This document shows, piece after piece, positions 44,230 through 54,100 of a stretch of DNA of 64,000 bases. The stretch is from Streptomyces spiramyceticus (lineage in GTDB: Bacteria > Actinomycetota > Actinomycetes > Streptomycetales > Streptomycetaceae). Every line of letters begins with the position of its first letter. Position 1 is the stretch's first letter. The stretch covers positions 1,935,001 through 1,999,000 of the forward strand of contig NZ_JARBAX010000001.1 in the NCBI RefSeq assembly GCF_028807635.1, given 5' to 3'. The translations under genes and the position numbers were made by a program. The notes under the pieces were generated by a model that was not told the origin of the DNA, ran no database searches, and saw only the letters and a list, made by a program, of their open reading frames with translations.

Positions 44230-45195
44230 ATGTCGCTAGCGATCGAAGCCGAGGGACTGGTCAAACGGTACCGGGAGACGACCGCTCTGCGGGATGTCGA
44301 CCTGGCCGTGCCCGCCGGTACGGTGCACGGCGTACTCGGGCCGAACGGAGCCGGTAAAACCACGGCGGTGCGCATCCTCGCCACGCTGCTGACCCCGGAC
44401 GCGGGCCGTGCGACGGTCGGCGGCTTCGACCTGGTCCGCGATCCGGTGTCGGTGCGCCGCGTGATCGGGCTCACCGGCCAGTACGCCGCGCTCGACGAGG
44501 AGCTCAGCGCCCTGGAGAACCTGGCGCTGATCGGCCGCCTGCTGAAGATGTCCTCGTCCGAAGCGCGGTCGCGCGGCAAGGAGTTGCTGGCGAACTTCGG
44601 CCTCACCGACGCGGAGAACCGCCCGGTGAAGACGTACTCGGGCGGCATGAGGCGGCGGGCCGACCTGGCGGCCAGCCTGGTCGGCCGGCCCTCCGTGCTG
44701 TACCTGGACGAGCCGACCACCGGCCTCGACCCCCACAGTCGCAACGAGGTCTGGGAGACGGTCCGCAAGCTCGTCGCGGACGGCGTCACCGTGCTGCTCA
44801 CCACGCAGTACCTGGAGGAGGCCGACCAACTCGCCGACGGAATCACCGTGTTCAACCACGGCACGGTGGTGGCCGAGGGCAAACCGGACGAGCTCAAACG
44901 CCGTGCGGGCGGTCAGACCCTGGAGGTACGCGCGGCGCTCGGGCACCAGGTGAACACGGTCGCGCAGATCATGCAGGCGCTGACCGGCCAGACGCCCGCG
45001 CGCGACGAGGACACCGGCCGGCTCACCGTGCCGGTGCACGACCCGATGATGCTGTCCGCCCTGGTCCACAAGCTGGACGAGGCGGCCGTGCCGTTCGACG
45101 AACTGGGCCTGCGGCTCCCCACGATGGACGAGGCGTTCCTCGCGATCACCAGGCCGGAAGAACAGGATCGACTCACGGAAGAGGCTGTGGGATGA
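44230..45195 (+). CDS. ABC transporter ATP-binding protein, DrrA-type
   Basis: 321 aa. Walker A GPNGAGKTTAVRIL, Q-loop GLTGQYAALDEELS, signature TYSGGMRRRADLAA, Walker B VLYLDEPTTGLDP and H-loop-like LLTTQYLEEADQLAD: the DrrA/daunorubicin-resistance subfamily characteristically has Q rather than H in the switch. The C-terminal 90 residues form the usual DrrA extension (LPTMDEAFLAIT). Start: ATG 44230 after GGAAGGGA. It overlaps the permease by 4 bases and exports, or confers resistance to, the cluster product. Confidence 0.93.
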   Translation: MSLAIEAEGLVKRYRETTALRDVDLAVPAGTVHGVLGPNGAGKTTAVRILATLLTPDAGRATVGGFDLVRDPVSVRRVIGLTGQYAALDEELSALENLALIGRLLKMSSSEARSRGKELLANFGLTDAENRPVKTYSGGMRRRADLAASLVGRPSVLYLDEPTTGLDPHSRNEVWETVRKLVADGVTVLLTTQYLEEADQLADGITVFNHGTVVAEGKPDELKRRAGGQTLEVRAALGHQVNTVAQIMQALTGQTPARDEDTGRLTVPVHDPMMLSALVHKLDEAAVPFDELGLRLPTMDEAFLAITRPEEQDRLTEEAVG

Positions 45196-46022
45196 CGGGT
45201 ACGGGGATGGCGGGGATGACGACTCCTGCGCGGGCGAGCCGGAAGATCGGCCCGATCGAGGCCATCGGGCAGGCGCTCTCACTGGCGTCCCGGAACATCA
45301 CGAAGATCAAGAAGAACCCCGACGCCCTGATCGACGTGACGCTGCAGCCGCTGCTGATGCTGTTCATGTTCACGTTCCTCTTCAGCGGCGCCATCGCCGA
45401 CGGGGACAGCGACAGCTACCTCCAGCAACTGGTGCCGGGACTCATGGTCTTCAGCCCCCTGTTCGTCACCATCGGAACCGGCGTCGCGCTGTGCTCGGAC
45501 ATCCAGAAAGGGGTGTTCGACCGGTTCCGCAGCCTTCCGATCGCACGCTCGGCCCCGCTGGCCGGAACCGTCATCGGCGATGTGGTGCGCTATCTCATCT
45601 CGGTGTCCGTGGTGCTCGGTGTCGGCATGCTGATGGGCTTCCGCGTCCATACCGATCCGCTCTCCGTGCTGCTCTCCATGGGGCTGATGATCGCGTTCGG
45701 GCTGTGCCTGTGCTGGATGGCCATCCTCGCCGGCATCATCGTGCGTACGCCCGCCGCCGTACCGGGAATGCTCATCGGCGCGGTCATGCCGCTCAGCTTC
45801 GGCAGCAACATTTTCGCCCCGGCGGAGACGATGCCGGGCTGGCTGCAGACCTGGGTGAATATCAACCCCGTGACGCTGATGACAGACGTCAACCGCAGCC
45901 TGCTGCTGGACCAGGGCTCCATCGGAACGCCGCTGATGGGCGGGGTGGCCTGGATGGTCGGATTCGTCGCGGTCTTTTTCCCGCTCGCCATGGTGGCCTA
46001 CCGTCGTCGGCTGGGGAAATAG
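45192..46022 (+). CDS. ABC-2 type permease, DrrB-type
   Basis: 276 aa with six hydrophobic helices (LQPLLMLFMFTFLFSGAI; LVPGLMVFSPLFVTIGTGVA; VVRYLISVSVVLGVGMLMGF; LGLMIAFGL-type segment; IVRTPAAVPGMLIGAVMPLS; VAWMVGFVAVFFPLAMVAYR). It includes the family element KGVFDRFRSLPIARSAPLAG between helices 2 and 3. It is the membrane partner of the overlapping DrrA-type ATPase and probably effluxes the NRPS product. Confidence 0.93.
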   Translation: MTGTGMAGMTTPARASRKIGPIEAIGQALSLASRNITKIKKNPDALIDVTLQPLLMLFMFTFLFSGAIADGDSDSYLQQLVPGLMVFSPLFVTIGTGVALCSDIQKGVFDRFRSLPIARSAPLAGTVIGDVVRYLISVSVVLGVGMLMGFRVHTDPLSVLLSMGLMIAFGLCLCWMAILAGIIVRTPAAVPGMLIGAVMPLSFGSNIFAPAETMPGWLQTWVNINPVTLMTDVNRSLLLDQGSIGTPLMGGVAWMVGFVAVFFPLAMVAYRRRLGK

Positions 46023-46115
46023 ATACGCCCGGGTGAACAAGACGCCCGGACGCCCAGTAAAGGGGCCGATTCCGCATTTCCGGCCGGAAACTTCATACGG
46101 GGTGTTGAGTTCTTC

Positions 46116-47072
46116 ATGCAACGCGTGCACTTGAATGGCCAGGATTTAGCCCGCACGATGGTGGGGGTCACTGCGAGGCCGGTGGCGGAGACTCTTTTCG
46201 CACTGGAATTGCTCGCCCGTCAGGGTGGCGGTGACCAGTTCGCCACCTGGCGCAGCCGGACCAAGAACCGGCTGGGCCGGCGTGCCCGTTCGCTGCTCAC
46301 TCTGGCGCGCACGATCCGGCCGATCCCCGACCTTCTCAGCATGGTCGAGAGCCCGGCCGAGCTCGACTCCCACGGAGAGGCCGGCCTGAGCCTCGTCGGC
46401 TCCCGGCGGCAGAACGTGGCAGGCATGATCGAGGAGTTCCACAAGGTGGCGCTCGCGCCCTACTGGGAGCGCGTCTCCGCGCGCCTGGAGGCGGACTGCT
46501 CGGCCCGCGGCCGCCTGATCCTCAACGGGGGCATCGAGCGGCTGCTGTCCACGCTGCACCCGTCGGTCCGGTGGAGTTCGGGCGTACTGGAAATCCCGAG
46601 CCACCGCTCCCAGGACATCGACCCGGCCAGCCGCGGTCTGCTGCTGACCCCGTCGCTGTTCCTGTTCGACAAGCCCATCCTGATCGACAGCGCCAGCAGG
46701 GCCCGGCCGCCCGTCCTGGCGTATCCGGTGTCGCTCGACCGCGCCGCGGCGGCCACGCTGTGGTCGGCGCCGAGCGATCAGGACGCCGCCGACGCGCTCG
46801 GCGCACTGGTCGGACGGACCAGGGCGGCCATCATGAAGAGCCTCACCGTCAGCTGCAATACGAGCGAACTCGGCCGGCGGATCGGCATTTCGGCGGCGTC
46901 GGCCAGCCAGCACACCTCGGTGCTCCGCTCCGCCGGGCTCATCACGACTCAGCGCCGGCTCAACACCGCGCTGCACTCGCTGACCCCGCTCGGTGTGGCA
47001 CTGCTGAACGGCCACCAGCACCAGGACCTGGCGCGAGGCGCCGCCGCGAGCCTGCGGCTGGCTCCCGAGTAG
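46116..47072 (+). CDS. ArsR-like winged-helix regulator (paralogue of 36710)
   Basis: 318 aa. MQRVHLNGQDLARTMVGVTA opens like its paralogue; VALAPYWERVSARLEADCSA and STLHPSVRWSSGVLEI correspond to shared blocks. The C-terminal HTH reads GRTRAAIMKSLTVSCNTSEL, GRRIGISAASASQHTSVLRS, AGLITTQRRLNTALHSLTP. It follows the exporter by 93 bases in the same direction, so it may control export or the whole cluster. The ribosome site before the ATG is weak. Confidence 0.85.
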   Translation: MQRVHLNGQDLARTMVGVTARPVAETLFALELLARQGGGDQFATWRSRTKNRLGRRARSLLTLARTIRPIPDLLSMVESPAELDSHGEAGLSLVGSRRQNVAGMIEEFHKVALAPYWERVSARLEADCSARGRLILNGGIERLLSTLHPSVRWSSGVLEIPSHRSQDIDPASRGLLLTPSLFLFDKPILIDSASRARPPVLAYPVSLDRAAAATLWSAPSDQDAADALGALVGRTRAAIMKSLTVSCNTSELGRRIGISAASASQHTSVLRSAGLITTQRRLNTALHSLTPLGVALLNGHQHQDLARGAAASLRLAPE

Positions 47073-47121
47073 GCCCGGCTCCCAGAGGCCCGGCTCCCCG
47101 GGTGGGCCCAGAGCTGCGCGG

Positions 47122-47736
47122 TCAGGACGTCAGCCGGGCCAGGTGCTCCGCGATGTGCTCGGCCGGCATGCCGCACATCGCGTCGACCAGCCGCCCGCCG
47201 ACCAGGAACAGCGTTACGTCGGCGGCGGCCGCGACGGCCGGGTCCGAGGTGGTCACGAGCATCGTCCTGCTGTCCTGATAGCCGATCGCCGCACACAGGT
47301 CCTCGGCCGATTCCAGGTCGTCGGCGACGAGCAGTTCGGGATGCGTCGCGGATGCGGGCGCCAGGGTGCCCCACGTCCGCGGATCCGGCATGGTGACGCG
47401 GTCATGTGTGCAGACGGTGCCCGTCGTCGGCGTTTCGCTGCCGGTGGCGCACGCGATCAGGGTGCTCTTCCCCGAGCCGGGGAGGCCGATCACGGCGGTT
47501 ACGCTGCCCCGGACGAGCCCGACCGTCACCTCACGCAGCGCATTGACGGCTTCGTGGCCCGCGCCGTACCACTTCGTCACGGCGTCCATTTCCAGGGCGT
47601 ACGGAGAGACTGGCTCGGCCGAAGAGCTGCCGTTCGTCGTGGCGTTCATCCAGGACATCTCCGGCGATGTGGTGTCGGGCAGGGCCGGAGCCGGCGCCTC
47701 GACACGGTTATCCATCACAGCTTCTTCAGTCCGCAT
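47122..47736 (-). CDS. degenerate ABC-type ATPase lacking signature and switch residues
   Basis: 204 aa. After a hydrophilic 60-residue start, EMDAVTKWYGAGHEAVNALR and VIGLPGSGKSTLIACATGSE form a normal LolD/MacB-like beginning with Walker A. Only about 45 residues separate Walker A from the Walker B region (PELLVADDLESAEDL). The Q-loop, helical subdomain and LSGGQ signature are missing, the catalytic Glu is Asp-Leu, and the H-loop His is Ser (LVTTSDPAVAAAAD). The start is the ATG at 47736 with GGAGG 8 bases upstream. It could be an inactive partner subunit or a decaying gene. Confidence 0.75.
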   Translation of the reverse strand: MRTEEAVMDNRVEAPAPALPDTTSPEMSWMNATTNGSSSAEPVSPYALEMDAVTKWYGAGHEAVNALREVTVGLVRGSVTAVIGLPGSGKSTLIACATGSETPTTGTVCTHDRVTMPDPRTWGTLAPASATHPELLVADDLESAEDLCAAIGYQDSRTMLVTTSDPAVAAAADVTLFLVGGRLVDAMCGMPAEHIAEHLARLTS

Positions 47737-48053
47737 TTCCGTGGCCTCCATGGCTCGCCGATACACAGAAGCTACCGATACGCCAGAGCTTCGGGAAGTA
47801 CCCCAAGGTCACTTTCGGGGTATGGCCCACTGCACCAGGAATTGGGGAGTACACCGGAATGCGGCCCACCGCCCGGGCTGGGTAGCCTGTCATCAGGCGA
47901 AACGGAAAACCCCGAGTAGCCGGGCCTGTTGGTCCGGCTCCCCCATTCCCCCCGGCCCGTGGTGCGCAGAATCCCCCGATGCGCCCGCGGGCCGGGGCCG
48001 TTGTTTTTCCGTGCCCTTCCGTACGGCCCTTCCGTACGCGGCAATGCAAAGAA

Positions 48054-48098
48054 GACACCGCCCACACCCGAGGTGATGGCCCGGGTGTGGACGGTGTC
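48054..48098 (-). terminator. 17-bp hairpin terminator of the NRPS gene
   Basis: GACACCGCCCACACCCG and CGGGTGTGGACGGTGTC pair with one mismatch around an 11-nt loop, 12 bases after the NRPS stop; on the transcript it is followed by a U-rich UUCUUUG. The remaining 47737-48053 bases contain GC-rich sequence without a supported gene. Confidence 0.75.
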
Positions 48099-48109
48099 GG
48101 GGGTCGCAA

Positions 48110-51100
48110 TCAGCTGCGGGTGGCGCTGATTGCGACGATCTCCTGGAGCCGGCCGCGAAGCATGTCCGCCAGCCGCTCCATGTCTGTGCGGTCGTGGAGG
48201 GCCGTCGAGAAGGACAGCCCGACCGTCAGCCGCTCGTCCTGAACGCCGCAGACGACGTCAAGGAGATGGGCGCGCTCGCCGCTCTCGCCGTGGGTGCGCG
48301 AACGGTCGTCGAGCCGGCTCCGGTAGAAGCCCTGGTCGAAACCGTCGGACTTCCCCACGTAGTTGAAGCTGACGTCCGGTGCGTTCTGGTTGAGCGGGGC
48401 GTCCTCGTGCAGGTAGCGCAGAACGCCGTAGCCCAGGCCCTTGTTGGGAACGGCCCGCAGTGTCCGCTTCACGCTCGTGATGCGGCTCCGCCAGTCGGTG
48501 TCGATGGCCCGCTGTACGTCCCAGGCGACGGGGAACATCGTGGTGAACCAGCCGACCGTACGAGACAGGTCGACGCCGTCGACCAGCTCCTCCCGGCCGT
48601 GGCCCTCCATCGCCACCGCCACCCGGTCCTGGCCGCTCCACTCCGCCAGCGCGTCGCCGAGTGCGGCGAGTACCACCTCGTTGGGCCGTGCACGGTAGAC
48701 ACCGGGGACGGTCTGGAGGAGCACCTGGGTGTCGGCGCGGCCCAGCTGGAGCGAGACCGTCTCCTCCGACGCCACGGTGTTGGCGGGCGACCCGGATCCG
48801 GGCAGCCGGGGCACGCTCTCCGCGGCCCGCCAGTAGTCGATCTCGTCGTCGAACCGCCCCGAGCGCAACAGGGTGGTCAACTGCGCGGCCCACTCCTGGA
48901 ACGAGGTGGTCCTGGCGCCCAGGTCCGGCTTCTCCCCCGCTTCGATCTGCCGGTACGCACGGGCCAGGTCCGGCAGCAGGATGCTCCACGAGACGACGTC
49001 CGTCACCAAGTGGTGGGCCACCAGGGCCAGTCGGACCGGAGCCTCCGCCCCCATGTCGAACACCAGGACCTTGATCAGCGGCCCTGTGCCGATGTCCAGA
49101 CCGGCGTGCGCCTCGGCGAGGCGGCGGTCCATCTCGGCCTCCCGCGCCTCGGCTTCGGACTGGAAGAGGTTGTGCCAGGTGAACCAGTTCCCCGTCTCCC
49201 GCTCCACGACGTGCTGGCTCCACCGGTCTCCCGCGAGGGTGTACCTGGAACGCAGCCCGTCGTGGTGTTCGAGCAGGGCTTCCACGGCCCGGTTCAGGCT
49301 GTCGGGGTCGGGCCGGTCGGTCAGCTCCACGTAGGCCGACATGGCGAAGCGGTTCACCGAGGCGGCCTTGCGGGTCTCGAAGAACCACCGCTGGATCGGG
49401 GTGAGCAGAACCTCGCCCGTCACCGGCCCCTCGGCCACCTTGCCCTCGGTGACCTCCGTGCCCAGCTCGGCCAGGCCCGCGACCGTCGGCGCCTTGAAGA
49501 GGTCCTTCGACGAGATGCCCAGACCCGCTTCCCTGGCCCGGGACACCACCTGGATGCTGAGGATCGAATCGCCGCCGAGCTCGAAGAAGTTGTGGTGTAC
49601 GCCGACCCGCTCCAGGCCCAGTACCTCGGCCCACACCCCGGCGAGCGTCTCCTCGCGCGGGGTGCGCGGTGCGACGTACTCCTGGCCGGTCGCCGCCTCC
49701 ATGTCCGGTGCGGGCAGTGCCCTGCGGTCCACCTTGCCGTTCGCGGTCAGGGGGATCGCGTCGAGTGTGACCCACGCCGCCGGGACCATGTAGTCGGGCA
49801 GCGACCGCCCGGCGAACTCGCGCAGCGCGTCGATGCCGAGGCCGTCCCCGGGGCCGCCCCCGGTGACGTACGCCACCAGGCGCTTCACGCCGGGCTGGTC
49901 CTCGCGCACCACGACGACGGCCTGGCCGACCTCGGGGTGGCTCTCCAGTACGCCCTCGATCTCGCCCGGTTCGATGCGCAGGCCACGGAGCTTGACCTGG
50001 TCGTCCGCACGGCCCACGAAGTCCAGCTGCCCGTCCGGCAGCCACCGGACGACGTCCCCGGTGCGGTACATCCGCTCCCCGGAGAAGCCGGCCACGAACC
50101 TGCTCGCGGTGAGCCCGGGACGGCCCGGATAGCCGCGGGCCACACCCTCCCCGGTGACGTACAGCTCACCGGGAACACCGACGGGCACCGGACGCAGCCA
50201 CGCGTCCAGTACGAAGACCCGCGTGCCGTAGTTCGGCCTGCCGATCGGCGGGACCGACCCCGGCGTGAGGCGCTCGCTGATCGTCGCGGACACGGTGATC
50301 TCCGTCGGGCCGTACGCGTTGAACATCTCGCGGCCCGGCGCCCACCGGCTCACCAGCTCCGCCGAGCACGCCTCGCCGCCGACGACCAGCGTGCGCAGTG
50401 CGGGCAGTTCGGCCTCGCCGGCGCTGGCCAGAGTCGCCGGGGGGATGATCGCGTGCGTGACGCCTTGCCGGGCCATGACCTCGACCAGTTCATCTCCTAC
50501 GACGCGGCCCGCGGGCGGCAGTACGAGAGCGGCGCCTGAGCCCCAGGCCATGAGGATTTCCATGACGGAGGCGTCGAAGTTTGACGACGCCGCCTGGAGC
50601 ACCCGCGAATCCGGCCGCAGCGTGAACCGGTCCACCTGGGTGGCCGCGAAGGCCGCCACACCCCGGTGGGTCACCCACACGCCCTTGGGCGTACCGGTCG
50701 AACCGGAGGTGTAGATCAGGTACGCGCCCGCGTCCGGGGACAGCGGCCCCGGCAGCGCGCCGGACGCCGTCGGCCAGGTCTCGGGAGCACCATCCACCGG
50801 CACCGTGCGTACGGGGGTGCCTTCCAGCACCTCGGCATGCTCGGCGTCCGTCACCACGAGCCGCGCGCCCGAGTCGGCGAGCATGAACGCCCTCCGGTCG
50901 GCCGGGTGTTCGGGGTCGAGCGGCAGGTACACACCGCCCGCCTTCAGGATCGCGAGCAGCCCGGTGAGCCACTCCACTCCTCGGGGCAGGCAGACGCCGA
51001 CGACGACGTCGGGCCCCACACCGTTCGCGACGAGCCGACGGGCCAGGGCGTTGGCGCGGTCGTCCAACTCAGCGTACGACCAGGTGGAATCGGCGGATAC

Positions 51101-54100
51101 GACGGCGGGTGCCCCGGGCCGGATCGCGACGTGCTTCTCGAAGATCGCGGACATCGAGAGCGGTGAAAGATCGTCCTGGCCGCTTTCGACGTCCGTGTCG
51201 TTCCAGTCGTCGAGAACCTGGCGCCGCTCGGCCGCGGACAGCAGTTCCATGTCCCGGAGCGGGAGCCGGCTCTCGGTGCCGATGGCCTCCATCACCGTGA
51301 CCAGGTGCGACGCCATCCGGCGGATCGTCGCCGCGTCGAACAGGTCGGTGTTGTAGACGATCTGGCCGTGCATCTCGCCCTCGACCTCACCGAAGTCCAT
51401 CGTGAGGTCGAACTGCGCGGTCGCGGACCGCATCGCGTAGTCCTGCCACCGCAGGCCGCCCGGAGTCTGCGGTGCGTCCGAGAGGTTCTCGTAACTGATC
51501 ACTGCCTGGACCAGCGGGCTGCGGCTGGGGTCCCGTTCGGTGACGACCGCGTCCACGACCCGGTCGAAGGGAACGTCCGCATGGGCGAAAGCGTCCAGCA
51601 CGGTCGCCCGTACGGAAGCCAGCAGTTCGGCGGCCGAGGCCCGCTCGTCGATCCGGGTCCGCAGGGCCAGCGTATTGACGAAGAACCCGACCACGTCTTC
51701 GAGTTCCGGACGCTCGCGGCCGGAGGTGACCGTGCCGACCACCACGTCGGCCTGTCCGCTGTAGCGCGACAGGAGCAATTGCACCGCCGCTGTGAGCCCC
51801 ATGAACAGCGTCGCGCCCTGTGCCTTGCAGGCGTCCGCGAGCCGGTCCAGCACCTCGGCCGGGATCACCACGTCCTCGGTGGCGCCCGCGGTGGTGCGCT
51901 CCGCCGGGCGCGGGCGGTCGGTGGGCAGCTCCAGTACGGGGGCGTCCGCCAGCTGTTCGCGCCAGTAGCCGAGTCCACTCTCCAGTACTTCGGGCGTCAG
52001 GCGGTCGCGCTGCCATGCGGCGTAGTCGGCGTACTGGACGGGGAGTCCGGCCAGCGCCTCACCCTCATACAGCGTGCTCAGCTCGCGTGTGATCAGGTTC
52101 ATCGACCAGCCGTCGGTCACGATGTGGTGCATCGACAGCGCCAGAACGTGCTCGTCCGGGGCGATCCGCACCAGGCTCGGACGCAGCAGCGGACCGGTGC
52201 GGAGGTCGAAGACCTGGCCCATCAGCCCGGCCACCACATCGGCGACGGGCCGCCCGGCCGGGTCGATCACCGGCAGTTCGACGGGGGCCGGCGGGTGGAT
52301 CACCTGGACGCCCTGGCCGTCGACCGTGTCGAAGGTGGTACGCAGCGACTCGTGCCGGGCCACCAGCGCGTCCAGCGCGCCGCGCAGGGCGTCGATCCGG
52401 AGCTTGCCGCACAGCAGGAGTGCCGCGCCCGAGTTGTACTCCGTACTGTCCGGCTCGAACTGCGTGGCGAACCAGAGCCGTTGCTGTGCGAAGGACAGTG
52501 CCAGGTCGCCTTCGCGCCCGACCGGAACCACCGGCAGGTCGGTGTCCGACGTGGCCTTCACCAGTGCGGCGAGCCCCGCGACCGTGGGCTCGTTGAACAG
52601 CTCGCGCACGGACGTCTCGAAGCCCGCCGCCCGCATCCGGGCCACGGCGCGGATGCTGAGGATCGAGTCGCCGCCGATGTCGAAGAAGTTGTCGTACGCC
52701 CCGACGCGCTCGACGCCGAGCACCTCGGCCCACGCGGCGGCGACGGTCTCCTCCGCCTTGTTGCGCGGCGCGGTGTAGGCGGCCACCAGCCCGGTCATGT
52801 CCGGCACGGGAAGGGCTCGCCGGTCGACCTTGCCGCTCGAATTCAGCGGGAAGCCGTCCATCACGACCCATGCGGCCGGAACCATGTAGTCCGGCAGGGC
52901 GTCGGCGGCGAAGGCGCGCAGCTCTGCGGTCTCGATGGGCTCGATGCCGCTGCCCGCGCCGCTGCCCTGGACGTACGCCACCAGCCGCTTCACGCCCGGC
53001 TGGTCTTCGCGGGCCAGCACCACGGCCTGGGTGACCTCCGGGTGCCTGGACAGTACGTTCTCGATCTCGCCGAGCTCGATGCGGAAGCCGCGCACCTTCA
53101 CCTGGTCGTCGCGGCGCCCGAGGAATTCGACCGTGCCGTCGCGCTGCCACCGCACCAGGTCACCGGTCCGGTACATCCGCGTACCGGTGAAGGGGCAGGC
53201 GACGAAGCGGCCGGCTGTCAGCGCGGGCTTGTCCACATAGCCGCGCGCCAGACCCGCGCCCTCGATGTACAGCTCGCCCGCCACACCCACCGGCACCGGT
53301 CGCAGCCACGGGTCGAGCACGAAGGCCCGCGCGTTCGTGACGGGCCGGCCGATGCGCGGCTGCTCGCTGCCGTCGGCCGTCCAGGTCAGGGAGTCGCAGG
53401 TGCACTCCGTCGGCCCGTACAGGTTGTAGGAGGCGACGTCGGTGTGTGCGCGCAGGGTCTCCCAGATCTGTCCGTCGACCGCCTCGCCGCCGAACACGAC
53501 CACATCGGGCACGTGGACGTCGTTGTCCAGCAGGCCGTCGGCGATCATCTCCCGCAGGTAGGTGGGGGGTTCGTCGATGACGTTGATGCGGTGCTGTGTC
53601 AGATAGTCGCGGAAGGCGTTGAGGTCGATGTGGGTCTCGTGGTCGATGGCGTGCAACTGGTGTCCCGCGACCATCCACATGGTGGCGACGCAGGACGCGT
53701 CGAAGGAGATGGACGCGGTCTGCGCCACCCGCATCTGACGCCCGCGCGACGTCGGCCCGAACATCGCCGCCTGGTGGTGGGCGAACAGGTTGGAGAAGGC
53801 TCCGTGCCTGATCAGGGTGCCCTTGGGCCGCCCTGTCGACCCGGAGGTGTAGATGACGTAGGCGAGGCTGTCGGGGCCGAGTCCGGTGTCCGGGGCGGTC
53901 ACCGGCCACTGGGACGCCGGCACCCGGTCGACATACAGCAGCGTGCCGTCGTACGAGTCGAACCGGTCGGCCAGGTGCCCCTGCGTCAGCACGATCGCCG
54001 TGCGCGAGTCGTCCAGCATGTGCTGTACGCGCTCGGCCGGATGTGCGGGGTCGATCGGCATGCAGGCGCCGCCGGCCTTGAGGATGCCCAGGATGGCGAC

